Shown here piece after piece: positions 17,808-27,298 of a stretch of 64,000 bases of DNA. The translations under genes were made by a program, and so were the position numbers. Below the pieces are notes generated by a model, which saw nothing but the letters and a program-made list of their open reading frames with translations, searched no databases and was not told the origin of the DNA. The first letter of the stretch is position 1. Every line of letters starts with the position of its first letter. The DNA lies in contig CANSEY010000002.1 of NCBI GenBank assembly GCA_947646015.1, forward strand, positions 62,001 through 126,000, in the 5' to 3' direction. The DNA comes from an uncultured Bacteroides sp. Its GTDB lineage: Bacteria; Bacteroidota; Bacteroidia; Bacteroidales; Bacteroidaceae.

Positions 17808-19171
17808 AAATAAGAAGTATCCTTACCATCAAATATGCAGGTATCACGGCCACTATCTTTCTCGTGTTTATGGCCACTATCTATTGTGTGAACGAACATC
17901 TGCGCAGTGATTCTTTTTATCGTAGCCTGCGAAGCGAAGCTATCACTAAAGCCCATCTGTTTCTTAACAATCAGGTTGATGTAGAAACCATGCAGTCGAT
18001 ATATCTCAATAATCGTCAGTTCATTGATGAGGTGGAAGTAGCTGTATACACTCCCGATTTCCGGATACTCTACCACGATGCGTTGCACAACGATATCATT
18101 AAGGAGACTCCCGGAATGATCGATGAGATTGTCCGGAAAAAGGAGATCGACTTCCGTACAGGAGACTATCAGGGGATAGGGATTTTATATGAGTTCGGGG
18201 GTAAAAATTATGTGGTGACAGCTGCCGCTTACGACCGTTACGGACATATTAATCAGGTCATAATGACGCGGCTGCTTCTCCTTTTATCTATCGGCGGACT
18301 GAGTGTGCTCGTCATTGTGGGTTATATGCTTGCCAAAAGTTCACTTGCCCCTATCCGTAGCATCGTACGTAAAGCCGAGGGTATCACCGTCACTCAAATC
18401 GACGAACGGTTGCCTGTCAAGAACGAGCATGATGAACTGGGAGAACTAGCCCTTGCCTTCAATGCACTGCTGGACAGGGTGGAAAAGACTTTCAATGATC
18501 AGCGGATGTTTGTGAGCAATGTATCACACGAACTTCGTACACCTATGGCGGCACTGTCGGCAGAACTTGACTTGGCGCTGCAAAAGGAACGTACTGTCAC
18601 ACAATATCAAAATTCAATACACAATGCGTTACAAGATTCCCAGCGCGTCATTGAACTGATAGATGGCTTGTTGAACCTTGCCAAAGCGGATTATTATCCC
18701 GAGCAAATCAAGAAAGAGGAAATCCGGCTGGATGAATTGCTGTTGGATGCCAATGAGCTTGTGCTCAAAGCCCATCCGGATTATCACATAGAACTGATTT
18801 TCGAGCAGGAGGCAGATGATGACCGTGTGTTGACTGTGATCGGGAATCCGTATCTGCTTACCACTGCTTTTGTGAACCTCATAGAGAATAACTGCAAGTA
18901 TTCTGATAACCGGACGTCGTTTATCCAGATCTCATTCTGTGATCAGTGGACCATCGTAAGTTTATCCGACAACGGTGCCGGGATGTCCGAAACGGATAAG
19001 GAGAACTTGTTCAAGCTCTTCTACCGCGGAGAGAATAAAAACCAGGCTCAGGGACATGGTATCGGAATGACGCTTACAAAGAAGATACTCACCCTCCATA
19101 AGAGTGAGATCTCGGTGTATTCACACCAAGGAGAGGGCACTACCTTTGTGGTAAGGTTTCATCATTTATAA
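17804..19171 (+). CDS. Sensor histidine kinase
   Basis: This 455-residue inner-membrane kinase has TM1 (about 11-29), a periplasmic sensor (30-154) and TM2 (about 155-177). A HAMP domain follows (178-232, LAPIRSIVRKAEGI). The HisKA dimerisation domain carries His242 in VSNVSHELRTPMAAL. The HATPase domain shows the N box LIENNCKYS, the G1 box LSDNGAGMSE and the G2 box GHGIGMTLTKKIL. It should phosphorylate the regulator encoded just upstream. The neighbouring mgtA-type gene suggests that Mg2+ or envelope stress is the signal, but the sensor domain is not diagnostic. Confidence 0.92.
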   Translation: MKIRSILTIKYAGITATIFLVFMATIYCVNEHLRSDSFYRSLRSEAITKAHLFLNNQVDVETMQSIYLNNRQFIDEVEVAVYTPDFRILYHDALHNDIIKETPGMIDEIVRKKEIDFRTGDYQGIGILYEFGGKNYVVTAAAYDRYGHINQVIMTRLLLLLSIGGLSVLVIVGYMLAKSSLAPIRSIVRKAEGITVTQIDERLPVKNEHDELGELALAFNALLDRVEKTFNDQRMFVSNVSHELRTPMAALSAELDLALQKERTVTQYQNSIHNALQDSQRVIELIDGLLNLAKADYYPEQIKKEEIRLDELLLDANELVLKAHPDYHIELIFEQEADDDRVLTVIGNPYLLTTAFVNLIENNCKYSDNRTSFIQISFCDQWTIVSLSDNGAGMSETDKENLFKLFYRGENKNQAQGHGIGMTLTKKILTLHKSEISVYSHQGEGTTFVVRFHHL

Positions 19172-19214
19172 TTCCGGTAAGATTGTAGAATCGATCTCTT
19201 CCGATCCGGCAAAC

Positions 19215-19252
19215 TCTAATACTTTTCTAATACTGCTCTAATTTGTTTCTAA
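19215..19252 (+). promoter_or_regulatory. Response-regulator operator: four TCTAA half-sites at 11-bp spacing
   Basis: TCTAA occurs at 19215, 19226, 19237 and 19248, each exactly 11 bp apart, embedded in TCTAATACTTT-like units. The last copy starts 28 bp before the -7 box of the ATPase gene. Direct repeats of about one helical turn are typical of OmpR-family sites. Confidence 0.65.
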
Positions 19253-19275
19253 CTACCTTCTCATAAGGTGGTTTG

Positions 19276-19283
19276 TACCTTTG
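19276..19283 (+). promoter_or_regulatory. -7 box TACCTTTG of mgtA
   Basis: This is an exact TAnnTTTG match 48 bp before the ATG at 19331, directly downstream of the TCTAA array. Confidence 0.65.
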
Positions 19284-19330
19284 TGGCGTTAAAAACGAAC
19301 CGAGTGTCTACTTATTAAAGCGCAAAGATT

Positions 19331-21982
19331 ATGATTTGGAGAAAGAAAGAAAAAAAGAAAGCGCAGTATCAATTTAATTCCGAACGGGTATTCCTGGTTG
19401 CCACACAACCTGCTAAGACTGCATATTCTTATTTCCAGACTTCGAGTGTGGGACTGAGTGAAGAAGAGATCGGGCAACGACAATCCGCCTATGGTAAAAA
19501 TGAAATCTCACGAGAGCAAAAGAAGAATCCACTCGTACTTTTCATCCGTACGTTCATCAATCCGTTTATCGGTGTGTTGACGGCGCTGGCTGTCATCTCT
19601 CTGGTCATCGATGTAGTAATGGCCCGTCCTGAAGACCGTGAGTGGACGGCTGTTCTGATTATTATCTCGATGGTAGTTTGCAGTGCCATTCTCCGCTTCT
19701 GGCAGGAGTGGAAAGCAAGTGAAGCTACTGACTCATTGATGAAGATGGTCAAAAATACCTGTTTCGTAAAGCGGTTTTCGGGAAGTGAGGAGGTTGATAT
19801 TACGGAATTGGTACCGGGTGATGTTGTTTGCCTTGCTGCCGGTGACATGATTCCGGCAGACATCCGCATCATTGAATCGAAGGATCTGTTTGTCAGCCAG
19901 GCATCACTTACCGGTGAGTCCGATCCAGTAGAGAAATTTCCTGAAATAAACGGTAGGAGACACAGTCACGGAAGCGTCATCGAGCTTGACAATATCTGCT
20001 ACATGGGTTCCACTGTTATCAGCGGATCTGCCAAAGGAATCGTTTTCGGGACGGGTAACGATACCTATCTCGGAACGATAGCCCGAAGTTTAGTGGGTGA
20101 ACGTGCGACTACCGCTTTCGACAAGGGAATCAGTAAGGTCAGTTTCTTACTGATACGCTTTATGCTGGTGATGGTTCCATTCGTCTTCTTTGTCAACGGT
20201 TTCACAAAAGGCGATTGGTTCGAGGCATTCATATTTGCCTTATCGGTGGCTGTGGGATTGACTCCTGAGATGCTTCCGATGATAGTCACAGCAAACCTCT
20301 CGAAAGGTGCTGTATCAATGTCGAAGAAAAAAACGGTCGTGAAGAATCTCAATGCCATCCAGAACTTCGGGGCCATGAACATTCTTTGTACCGACAAGAC
20401 CGGTACGCTGACCTGCGATAAAATCGTATTGGAGAAGTATATCAATGCGGACGGCAGCGATGATCATTCCCGAAGGATATTGCGCCACGCATTCCTTAAC
20501 AGTTACTTTCAGACAGGTCTCAAGAACCTGATGGACAAAGCTATCCTTGCCCACGTACGCGAAGAAAATCTGGAACATCTGACGGAAGGTTACACGAAGA
20601 TAGATGAGATACCGTTTGATTTCAGTCGACGTCGGATGTCGGTAGTTATTGAAGATCAGCAGGGAAAAAGGCAAATCATCACGAAGGGAGCTGTGGAGGA
20701 GATGCTGAATATTTGCTCTCATGCCGAGTTCAACGGTCAGGTATATGAATTGACCGATAAACTCAGAAGTAAGGCAAAGAGAATCAGTGATGATATGAAT
20801 CGTAACGGGATGCGGGTACTTGCCATCGCACAAAAAAGCTTTATCAGCAAGGCACGGGACTTTGCCGTCACCGACGAGGACGAGATGGTACTTATTGGTT
20901 ACCTGGCGTTTCTTGATCCCCCCAAGCCCTCTTCTGCCGAGGCTATCCGCCAATTGCGCGAATATGGTATCGAGGTTAAGATACTTTCCGGTGATAATGA
21001 TGTAATCGTGAACGCCATTGCCCGGCAGATAGGCATTGATACGTGCCATTCGGTAACAGGGGTTGAGCTTGAAGGCAAGGACGGGGAAGAATTACGTGAA
21101 ATAGTGGGACAAGCCACTCTCTTTTCCAGGCTGACGCCTTTGCAGAAGAGCGAGATAATCATGATTCTTCAGCAAAATGGCAACACGGTAGGATTTTTGG
21201 GTGACGGGGTGAATGATGCCGGAGCATTGAGGCAGTCGGACATTGGTATTTCCGTAGATTCTGCCGTGGACATTGCGAAGGAGAGTGCCGATATCATTCT
21301 TTTGGACAAAGATTTGAGTGTGCTCAAAGAGGGTGTCTTGGAAGGGCGTAAGACCTTTGGCAATATCACCAAATACATAAAGATGACCGCCAGTTCCAAT
21401 TTCGGCAATATGTTCAGTGTGATGTTCGCCAGTGCATTTCTGCCGTTTCTGCCCATGTTGCCGATACATCTGCTCATTCAGAACCTTTTGTATGATATCT
21501 CGCAAACTACCATTCCGTTTGACCGGATGGATGCCGAGTTTCTGAAGCAACCCCAGAAGTGGGACGCATCCGATCTGAGTCGGTTTATGATTTACATCGG
21601 GCCGATAAGTTCCGTTTTCGATATTGCCACCTATTGTTTGATGTGGTACGTGTTTGCCTGTAATTCACCTGAGCACCAGACTCTCTTTCAGTCCGGTTGG
21701 TTTGTCGAGGGATTATTGTCACAGACATTGATCGTACATATGATCAGGACTCGTAAGATACCGTTTTTTCAGAGTCGTGCCACCTGGCCGGTGCTAGGGT
21801 TGACCTTCCTGATCATGGCAATGGGCATAGCTATTCCTTTCACATCGTTTGGCCTGTCGATAGGACTTGAACCGTTACCGTTGAGTTACTTCCCCTGGCT
21901 GGTGCTTATCTTGGTATCCTACTGTGTTCTTACACAATTTATGAAGAGCTGGTATATTCGAAGATTTTCGAAATGGTTATAA
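19331..21982 (+). CDS. mgtA: Magnesium-translocating P-type ATPase
   Basis: This 883-residue P3B-type ATPase imports Mg2+ across the inner membrane. The actuator motif is SLTGESDPVEKF (193-204). The phosphorylation site is Asp355 in ILCTDKTGTLTCDKIVLEKY, and the hinge is GFLGDGVNDAGALRQSDIGI. TM4 carries VGLTPEMLPMIVTANL, which is characteristic of MgtA/MgtB rather than Ca2+ or K+ pumps. The C-terminal TM bundle ends near residue 880. A long Lys-rich N terminus (WRKKEKKKA) is seen, as in the family. The gene lies behind a two-component system and TCTAA operator repeats. No Mg2+-sensing leader like that of Salmonella mgtA is apparent in the 48-bp 5' region. Confidence 0.93.
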   Translation: MIWRKKEKKKAQYQFNSERVFLVATQPAKTAYSYFQTSSVGLSEEEIGQRQSAYGKNEISREQKKNPLVLFIRTFINPFIGVLTALAVISLVIDVVMARPEDREWTAVLIIISMVVCSAILRFWQEWKASEATDSLMKMVKNTCFVKRFSGSEEVDITELVPGDVVCLAAGDMIPADIRIIESKDLFVSQASLTGESDPVEKFPEINGRRHSHGSVIELDNICYMGSTVISGSAKGIVFGTGNDTYLGTIARSLVGERATTAFDKGISKVSFLLIRFMLVMVPFVFFVNGFTKGDWFEAFIFALSVAVGLTPEMLPMIVTANLSKGAVSMSKKKTVVKNLNAIQNFGAMNILCTDKTGTLTCDKIVLEKYINADGSDDHSRRILRHAFLNSYFQTGLKNLMDKAILAHVREENLEHLTEGYTKIDEIPFDFSRRRMSVVIEDQQGKRQIITKGAVEEMLNICSHAEFNGQVYELTDKLRSKAKRISDDMNRNGMRVLAIAQKSFISKARDFAVTDEDEMVLIGYLAFLDPPKPSSAEAIRQLREYGIEVKILSGDNDVIVNAIARQIGIDTCHSVTGVELEGKDGEELREIVGQATLFSRLTPLQKSEIIMILQQNGNTVGFLGDGVNDAGALRQSDIGISVDSAVDIAKESADIILLDKDLSVLKEGVLEGRKTFGNITKYIKMTASSNFGNMFSVMFASAFLPFLPMLPIHLLIQNLLYDISQTTIPFDRMDAEFLKQPQKWDASDLSRFMIYIGPISSVFDIATYCLMWYVFACNSPEHQTLFQSGWFVEGLLSQTLIVHMIRTRKIPFFQSRATWPVLGLTFLIMAMGIAIPFTSFGLSIGLEPLPLSYFPWLVLILVSYCVLTQFMKSWYIRRFSKWL

Positions 21983-22046
21983 AGACGGGGAAGAAGTAGG
22001 CTGAATCGAACTCTATTTACTGACTGAATTACAAGAATGGGAAATT

Positions 22047-23132
22047 ATGAACTATATTGCAATAGTCTGTTGGATGCTTTTCGGGAGCGTCCTCCGCCTT
22101 TGCGCCCAGACGTGTGGCGCCACTTATATTACCGAGTTCCAATATGATCTGAAGAAGAGGACGAACTGGTGCAACCTGTTAAGATTGGACGCATACGTGC
22201 CCATCGGTACGAAGGGAATCTTGGAGTTTGCTTCGATACACGTATATAAGACGCGTCCGGAACGGATCATTAATGACCTGCAAACCTTCTCGAATATTGA
22301 AGAGGATAATTTGCCTTGTGCCATTGCTGTGCTGGGATATACCCGGCTTGTCGGAAATGTCACTTTGTTTGCCGGGATTCGCAATCTGAATGAAGATTAT
22401 TTCACAACTCCTTGTATGTCACTGTTTACAAACAGTTCGTGCGGGATATTCCCTACTTTGTCCGCTAACTATCCGATAGCCAATTATCCTCTGGCTGCAT
22501 TATGTCTCGATTATAAGATGACGCTGGGCCGGTTCGGTATTGAAAGCAGTCTGTACAACGGTAAAGGGTACAACGGATGGAGTAAAGGTAAGCATCCGTT
22601 CACATTCAATCCCCGCAAGGACGGAGTATTCAGTATAACGGAAATTAATTATCAAACAGAATATGGAAAGTGTTTTGGCGGTTTCTCTCTACATACTAAC
22701 GGTGATATGCCTGATGTGGCTGGAGAGTGTAAGACCCGGGAAAGGGAAAAGAAAGTCTCCCCGAAGATGACGTTTGCCTGGTGGGGGTATGCAGAACGAA
22801 AGTTATGGAGTAGAGTTCGTCAGGAGGTAAACCTGTTAGTACAATACACCCGTACTTCTTCTGTGTTCAGTGAATGCAGAAATTATATGGGAGCAGGTGT
22901 GACGTGGATTCATGCTCCGGGCGGTCAGAAGCGGCATGAGGCAGGCTTGTTCCTGTCTGCCGCTCAGTTCAAATCGTGTAATGAGGTTGCCGGAGAAGTG
23001 ACATATCGTTATTCGTTTAATCGGGATACATATATACAGCCGGCAATACATCTGATAAAGAATGGAGGAGGGCTTCATGAAGTTTTTCTGATAAGGATGG
23101 GGTATGTATTGAATGGTGGAAGAGTCAGATAG
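22047..23132 (+). CDS. Outer-membrane carbohydrate-porin-like protein
   Basis: This 361-residue exported protein has a signal peptide (about 1-21, ending in LCAQ) and long amphipathic beta-strands rich in aromatics. The block ANYPIANYPLAALCLDYKMT and later RFGIESSLYNGKGYNGWSKG resemble OprB-type carbohydrate porins found in Bacteroidetes beside ion-transport genes. It begins 64 bp after the mgtA stop with no terminator seen between, so it is probably co-transcribed with it. A role in passing Mg2+ or a solute through the outer membrane is an inference. The C terminus (IRMGYVLNGGRVR) does not end with a classical terminal Phe. Confidence 0.65.
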   Translation: MNYIAIVCWMLFGSVLRLCAQTCGATYITEFQYDLKKRTNWCNLLRLDAYVPIGTKGILEFASIHVYKTRPERIINDLQTFSNIEEDNLPCAIAVLGYTRLVGNVTLFAGIRNLNEDYFTTPCMSLFTNSSCGIFPTLSANYPIANYPLAALCLDYKMTLGRFGIESSLYNGKGYNGWSKGKHPFTFNPRKDGVFSITEINYQTEYGKCFGGFSLHTNGDMPDVAGECKTREREKKVSPKMTFAWWGYAERKLWSRVRQEVNLLVQYTRTSSVFSECRNYMGAGVTWIHAPGGQKRHEAGLFLSAAQFKSCNEVAGEVTYRYSFNRDTYIQPAIHLIKNGGGLHEVFLIRMGYVLNGGRVR

Positions 23133-23314
23133 TTGATGCGGGGAAACGATGTAAATGGTATCGGAGGGAAAAGAGTGGACCGGGATTTTAGGTTCAGCGA
23201 TTTTTAGGGCGGGAGAGGAGATATGCTGTCAGATTTAGATTGGGTGATAAAAAGATTCTGAATGATAATTTTCTAAAAAAGAGAGAAATAGAAACTCTCT
23301 AAACAAAAAATGCA

Positions 23315-23322
23315 TATCTTTG
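23315..23322 (+). promoter_or_regulatory. -7 box TATCTTTG of the lipoprotein gene at 23353
   Basis: This is an exact TAnnTTTG match 30 bp before the ATG at 23353. Confidence 0.65.
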
Positions 23323-23352
23323 TCTGATAAGTAACCATAAAAACACAAAAAC

Positions 23353-24150
23353 ATGAAAACTCGGACATTACGAAGCTATCTATGCTTTACTTTACTGGCT
23401 ACAGCCTTTCTGCTGGGACTGGCCGGCTGTGATAAGGAGGAATCCGAACCGTTAAGAATTGGAGACGATTCATTTAATAATATTGAAAATGGTGTCTGGA
23501 CTGCTTATTATCCGAATACAAATCAGACGTCTATCACCATTTATGGAGGAGTAAAACCCTATACCGTAAGTAGCAATTCTGATATCCTCAAAGTGAATAT
23601 GGATAAGCTTTCGGATGCTTTCAACTACGAAACACTGGGCGTTGGTGATGCGGAAGTGACTATTACCGATGCGAAAGGAGAATCCGTCGGTTTAAAAGTG
23701 AAAATAGATTATCGGTCTGATAAAATGAAGATCGTTAAGCTGGATGCTTATGTGAAAGGCGATAAGATGACGGTGGCTGCACAAAAGGAACTGAAAGAAA
23801 AAGCCTTGGCTTCCATTCCTGTAAAAGCAGGAGGCGGTTATCAGTTTATATATACAAAGGATCAAGGGGGAATTGTATATGTCTATCCGGATAAATACGG
23901 TGAGAAATATAAAGAAGGGACTTTCACCCGTAGTTCTCTTGCGGTTGGGAATAGTTCATATCGGAAATATGAAATAAAGTTGGATGGTATGGAAAGGACA
24001 TATATTGTTCAGAGATATTATCCGTCGAAGACACGAAGTGTGGCTATGGTGCCTTATGGCTTTTATGAGGATCTCCTGGATCAGTTTACAGATGACTATC
24101 CCGAAGTGGAAAGTGTATACACCATGCAGGTTGTCAGTGCGGTTTTCTGA
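23353..24150 (+). CDS. Lipoprotein of unknown function
   Basis: I do not recognise this protein. Its 265 residues begin with a lipoprotein signal whose lipobox is LAGC (about Cys27). A beta-sandwich-like segment follows (TSITIYGGVKPYTVSSNSDI, then GVGDAEVTITDAKGE), similar to Bacteroides Ig-like or Big_2-type modules. The C-terminal half has Tyr/Lys-rich strands (YQFIYTKDQGGIVYVYPDKYG). It is monocistronic, with its own -7 box, and convergent with the SNF2 helicase gene. A surface or periplasmic structural role is all that can be suggested. Confidence 0.6.
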   Translation: MKTRTLRSYLCFTLLATAFLLGLAGCDKEESEPLRIGDDSFNNIENGVWTAYYPNTNQTSITIYGGVKPYTVSSNSDILKVNMDKLSDAFNYETLGVGDAEVTITDAKGESVGLKVKIDYRSDKMKIVKLDAYVKGDKMTVAAQKELKEKALASIPVKAGGGYQFIYTKDQGGIVYVYPDKYGEKYKEGTFTRSSLAVGNSSYRKYEIKLDGMERTYIVQRYYPSKTRSVAMVPYGFYEDLLDQFTDDYPEVESVYTMQVVSAVF

Positions 24151-24196
24151 TCTTGAATGTATGAGAGAACCGGCCTGATAAGCAGCGGGAAGAAGG

Positions 24197-27100
24197 CTAT
24201 GATCCTAAAAGTCGGGCCCACTCTCGGTTGGTTAGTGTCGGAAGCTGCTCGGTATCTGTAATAAAGGTTTCGGCCAGTTTGCGCTTTTCTTCTTGCAGTT
24301 GTATAATTTTCTCCTCTATGCTGCCTTGAGTGATAAAACGGTAAGCAATCACCTGATTGTTTTGTCCGATACGGTGGGCTCGGGCGATGGCCTGTGATTC
24401 GGCTGCCGGGTTCCACCAAGGATCGATAATGAATACATAGTCTGCCTGTGTCAGGTTGAGGCCTACACCTCCGGCTTTGAGTGAGATAAGAAAAGCCTGT
24501 ATCTTGGGGTCACGGTTAAAGCGTGCTATTTCTTCCGGACGATTGGTTGAAGAGCCTGTCAGGAAGGCGTAATCCCATTTGCGTTTACGAAATTCACTGG
24601 CAACTAATTCCAGGTGTTTAACGAAAGAAGAGAAGATCAGAACTTTATGTCCTTCGCTGCGGAGCGTTTCGAAGGTTTCTATAATCTGATATAATTTACC
24701 CGAATCACCGATGAAATCGGGTAAAACCAATTGCGGATGACAGGAGAGTTGTCTTAGACGGAGGATTCCATTGAGTACCGTGAAAGATTGTTGTCCCTTC
24801 TCTGCAGTCTGTTCCAGTAAGATGTTCCGAAGGCTGTTCTTTTCATGTTGATAGAGTTCGTTTTGTCTTTCTGTCATATCGCAATAAACTACTTCTTCGG
24901 TTAATGATGGCAGTTCCGGGGTTACCTCCTGCTTACTTCTGCGTAGGATGAATGGTGTGATGAGCTGACGTAAGCGATCCTTCATTCGTTCGTCTCCTTG
25001 CCGGATGGCATTGATAAAATGCTTGCTGAAAGTGGTTTCATTTCCTAAAAGTTCGGGTTGAAGAAAATGAAATTGTGCCCAAAGGTCTTTCAGTGAATTT
25101 TCGATGGGAGTTCCTGTCAGGATCAGCCTGTGTTTGCTGCGTAGCTGTATGGCCGAACGAAACGTGAGGGATTCGCTGTTTTTAATGTTTTGACTCTCGT
25201 CAAGGACAATGCATTCGAATGTATATTGGCTTAAGGTTGCTATGTTGTTGCGCATCGCACCATAAGTAGTGAAAATCAAATGATAACGGTCGAAATATTT
25301 TTTCAATCGGGTAATTTCGTTGGGTGAACTTCCATTGTATTCCATCATTGACAGATTGGTGAAACGAGATGCCTCACGTTTCCAATTATGTAAAAGGGAG
25401 GTAGGTACGACTATCAGGGTACCGTGTAAGGGGGATATCCGGTTTTGCTTTTGAACCGGTTCCGGAATTTGTGGAACTTGGGGGGCGATCCGGGAGTTTT
25501 CTTCCTCTTTGCTTTGCATGGGAAAGAGTGAAAATTGTCCCTTTTCATCGAAGAATATTTGTTTTTGAGGGAGGCAATCCGAAGTGCTTTCCGCTTTTTT
25601 CAAATCGATTGTTTCCCGAATTGCTTCGGTTGTATTTCCCGGTTTGTAGACATATTGCAGGAGAGCGAGTGTCTGTAAAGTCTTGCCCAATCCCATATCA
25701 TCGGCCAGGCATCCGCCAAATCCTTCAAGATAGAGGTTTGCCAACCATGAAAAGCCTTTCTGTTGATAAGAGCGAAGATTAGCCTTAAGCCCGATGGGTA
25801 CGGGAATTTCTTTGCTCAGCAGCGTTTTGATGCTTGTGCTTTGTCGGTCTTTTTCTAAAATAGATTCTATTACACCGATAAAGGGGCGTTTTAGACGGAT
25901 CGTTTTGTCTGATTCTTTGCCTGCTTCAAGAAGGTTGGCATACTTGCTGAACCATTCTTCGGGTAGAAGGACAATGCGTCCGTCGGGGAGGATATATTCT
26001 CTATTGCCTTCCAGTATGTTTTTTCGGAAGCGGCTGAAAGGAATTCTCTGATTGCCGATGACAACAGTGATGTGTAGGTCAAACCAATCGGGACCGTCTT
26101 CACAACTCTGTTCTATCCGGATTTCGGGAAGATAGTACGGTTTGTTTTGTGTATCACTGGACAAGACAAACTCTTCGAGCAACATTTGGCGATGGTGGCT
26201 GATCCATTCGGTAATGTTCTTTTCGGGAGCCGCGGATGATAGCTTGAAATGGGAGTCACTGATGCATTGCAAGCCGGCTTTCTGAAGCAGATGTACAGCT
26301 TTTCTTTCAGCGGTTGAATTACGCTGGAAATAGTGTATGACGATTTCCTCCTCTTCTTGCTCACGAAAGACAAATTTCCTGGTTTCATCGGAGGGCTGCG
26401 GTGAAAAGGACTGTTCGCCGTAACGAAAATCAAGCCGTAACAATGTATCGTTATAAATCGTATCTTCAAGATAGAGATAAGCATTACACGGACGTTTCTC
26501 TCTGACGACTTTTAATCCTTGTATACTGATGTCGTGATAACGTGCGAGAGGAATTATGATATTATCTATATATTTTTCGGTTAGTGAAGCATCTGCGCTG
26601 ATGCGTTCTTTTTTAGTGAAGGGTAACAAACGTGAGGCTTCGATGTGGCTAAAAGTATATAAATCCATACCCAGCAGCAGAGTGGCAGGATTTGAGGTAA
26701 GGACGACGACAGGTTTCTGCTCCATTAATGAAACCGGAGTATCATCATCGTAGCACTGCAACTGATAACTGAAGTGTTCTTCGGTTACTTTGAATGAAAA
26801 ATGAGTTTTTAGGTTGTGAGGATGGACGCGGTACGCGTGGTGTTCATAAAGTTGTTTGCTGCCACTTGGCTTTTGATAGAACGGAAGCTGTCCGTTACAT
26901 ATCAGTTCTAGCATTTCCAAGAGCTTTTTCTCGATGAAAGGGCGGATTTGCTGCTTTAGCTTATTGCTGTCCTCGGTTAGTTTACGGAGGAATTTGGGAA
27001 CTGTCTTCTCACGTGAATAGACTCCCATCAAATATTTCTCAGTATAGTGTGAAGCTATGTCGATAGCTTTTTGTTCCGCTTCATTCATTTTTTTCAGGGC

Positions 27101-27247
27101 ATCGGGAGAAGCATGAAAAGCCTGTTCGATCACTTCCAACGTATTGTCCAAGGCCCGGCCGATGGTGTACGGTACGAGCAATAGTCCCAAAACAGGGTGC
27201 TCTACGAGTACAATGACAACTTGGTTCGTGGTAAGTGCTTCTTTCAT
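24197..27247 (-). CDS. SNF2-family DEAD-like helicase
   Basis: This 1016-residue protein has a large N-terminal region (about 1-480) without a recognised domain, then the SNF2 ATPase. Walker A is CLADDMGLGKTLQTLALLQY, followed by TLIVVPTSLLHNW (motif Ia). The motif II box is LDESQN rather than DEAH. Motif III is HRLILTGTPIENS, and the C-terminal helicase half contains VLIFSSFVKHLELVASEFR and FLISLKAGGVGLNLTQADYV. The arginine-finger motif VI is QAIARAHRIGQ. Such bacterial SWI/SNF proteins act on nucleic-acid-protein complexes, as RapA does. It is divergently transcribed from mnmA with a very short shared promoter region. Confidence 0.9.
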   Translation of the reverse strand: MKEALTTNQVVIVLVEHPVLGLLLVPYTIGRALDNTLEVIEQAFHASPDALKKMNEAEQKAIDIASHYTEKYLMGVYSREKTVPKFLRKLTEDSNKLKQQIRPFIEKKLLEMLELICNGQLPFYQKPSGSKQLYEHHAYRVHPHNLKTHFSFKVTEEHFSYQLQCYDDDTPVSLMEQKPVVVLTSNPATLLLGMDLYTFSHIEASRLLPFTKKERISADASLTEKYIDNIIIPLARYHDISIQGLKVVREKRPCNAYLYLEDTIYNDTLLRLDFRYGEQSFSPQPSDETRKFVFREQEEEEIVIHYFQRNSTAERKAVHLLQKAGLQCISDSHFKLSSAAPEKNITEWISHHRQMLLEEFVLSSDTQNKPYYLPEIRIEQSCEDGPDWFDLHITVVIGNQRIPFSRFRKNILEGNREYILPDGRIVLLPEEWFSKYANLLEAGKESDKTIRLKRPFIGVIESILEKDRQSTSIKTLLSKEIPVPIGLKANLRSYQQKGFSWLANLYLEGFGGCLADDMGLGKTLQTLALLQYVYKPGNTTEAIRETIDLKKAESTSDCLPQKQIFFDEKGQFSLFPMQSKEEENSRIAPQVPQIPEPVQKQNRISPLHGTLIVVPTSLLHNWKREASRFTNLSMMEYNGSSPNEITRLKKYFDRYHLIFTTYGAMRNNIATLSQYTFECIVLDESQNIKNSESLTFRSAIQLRSKHRLILTGTPIENSLKDLWAQFHFLQPELLGNETTFSKHFINAIRQGDERMKDRLRQLITPFILRRSKQEVTPELPSLTEEVVYCDMTERQNELYQHEKNSLRNILLEQTAEKGQQSFTVLNGILRLRQLSCHPQLVLPDFIGDSGKLYQIIETFETLRSEGHKVLIFSSFVKHLELVASEFRKRKWDYAFLTGSSTNRPEEIARFNRDPKIQAFLISLKAGGVGLNLTQADYVFIIDPWWNPAAESQAIARAHRIGQNNQVIAYRFITQGSIEEKIIQLQEEKRKLAETFITDTEQLPTLTNREWARLLGS

Positions 27248-27266
27248 TCTATCGGGTTTGGAGGAT

Positions 27267-27274
27267 CAAAGATA
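27267..27274 (-). promoter_or_regulatory. -7 box TATCTTTG of the SNF2 gene
   Basis: This is an exact TAnnTTTG match 19 bp before the ATG at 27247. It lies only 12 bp from the mnmA box on the other strand, giving tightly divergent promoters. Confidence 0.6.
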
Positions 27275-27286
27275 CGGGATTTTATG

Positions 27287-27294
27287 TAATTTTG
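27287..27294 (+). promoter_or_regulatory. -7 box TAATTTTG of mnmA
   Basis: This is an exact TAnnTTTG match ending 4 nt before the first ATG (27299). The transcript may be leaderless or use the second ATG at 27302. Confidence 0.5.
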
Positions 27295-27298
27295 CGGT

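Noticed and set aside
19284-19330. A Mg2+-sensing riboswitch or leader peptide before mgtA
   Set aside because: The leader is only about 40 nt, with no stem-loop pair or proline-rich leader reading frame.
20315-21049. A 244-residue reading frame antisense to mgtA
   Set aside because: It overlaps conserved P-type ATPase motifs on the other strand and shows no domain or promoter.
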